Below are positions 5,694 through 5,767 of a DNA stretch of 5,767 nucleotides, one piece after another. The DNA is taken from positions 1 to 5,767 of the forward strand of contig CAJQQJ010000094.1 in assembly GCA_905480445.1 (NCBI GenBank). The letters run 5' to 3'. The translations under genes were made by a program, and so were the position numbers. The notes below the pieces were generated by a model that was given only the letters and a program-made list of their open reading frames with translations, did no database searches and was not told where the DNA came from. Position 1 is the first letter of the stretch. The number at the start of each line of letters is the position of its first letter. Origin of the DNA: an uncultured Alphaproteobacteria bacterium (GTDB lineage Bacteria; Pseudomonadota; Alphaproteobacteria; UBA7985; CAJQQZ01).

Positions 5694-5767
5694 CCAATTA
5701 AGGGGCAAGGTGCTGATGAGGGTGAGTTTTTGAGAGCTGTGAACCGGGCCATGATCGGGATGGCTCT
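5694..5767 (+). CDS. Possible 5' part of an ORF running off the right edge
   Basis: After a TAG at 5691-5693 this frame stays open to the edge. It reads protein-like (QGADEGEFLRAVNRAMIGMA at the end). A GAGGG at 5718-5722 lies 7 nt before an in-frame TTG at 5730, the best visible start; an ATG at 5751 has no such site. The complementary strand is also open here (frame ending at TAA near 5673), so the coding strand is uncertain. The product is not recognised. Confidence 0.2.

Larger units (their letters stand above)
5483..5767. other. Downstream, largely non-coding segment
   Basis: The 285 bases after the last large gene contain no long ORF on either strand. They hold overlapping palindromes at 5511-5530, an 11-nt direct repeat at 5572-5598 around a 16-codon ORF, a small potential hairpin (GGGTT at 5601-5605 pairing with AACCC at 5613-5617), and open frames on both strands that run off the right edge. 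I see no tRNA or recognisable structured RNA. Confidence 0.6.

Noticed and set aside
5673..5767. - strand open frame entering from the right edge
   Set aside because: Only about 30 codons, no recognised motif, and the + strand frame opposite it looks equally protein-like; cannot be supported as a separate gene.

Overview
The window reads as bacterial DNA from a Gram-negative organism. Four genes on the + strand overlap or nearly touch, and the three whose 5' ends lie inside the window begin with export signals. One of them is an OmpA-type peptidoglycan-binding protein, and Shine-Dalgarno sites are visible. Base composition is moderate to slightly AT-rich. A proteobacterium is the most natural guess, but nothing here fixes the genus. 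The first ~200 bases look different from the rest: degenerate tandem-like repeats and a long TA/TG dinucleotide tract, a texture more typical of eukaryotic or other non-coding DNA.

Layout. 1-~210: repeat DNA that abruptly becomes protein-coding. ~205-1898: a c-type-cytochrome-like protein (one CxxCH motif) with a C-terminal DUF4384-like domain; its expected N-terminus and signal peptide are missing, so it is either truncated or joined to unrelated DNA. 1895-2647: an exported protein with a complete C-terminal OmpA-like domain (ATGA overlap with the first gene). 2650-4134 (start uncertain, non-ATG): an exported chymotrypsin/V8-like serine protease with a complete His-Asp-Ser triad, a short helical repeat resembling one found in bacterial caspase-family proteins, and an NTF2-like C-terminus. 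4127-5482: an exported protein with an NTF2-like N-terminus and a NodB-type polysaccharide deacetylase domain carrying a variant first motif (TFDIGE). 5483-5767: mostly non-coding, with overlapping palindromes just after the operon, a 16-codon ORF with a good ribosome binding site, and an open frame running off the right edge.

Interpretation (inference). The overlaps suggest one transcript and translational coupling. All four products appear to act outside the cytoplasm, so this looks like an envelope module: a heme- or redox-related large protein, a peptidoglycan anchor, a protease and a glycan-modifying enzyme. DUF4384, a caspase-associated type of repeat and NTF2-like domains in two adjacent proteins suggest a co-evolved system rather than a chance run of genes. 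No function for the whole set is known to me. No promoter can be called upstream because the 5' flank may not be the native one.
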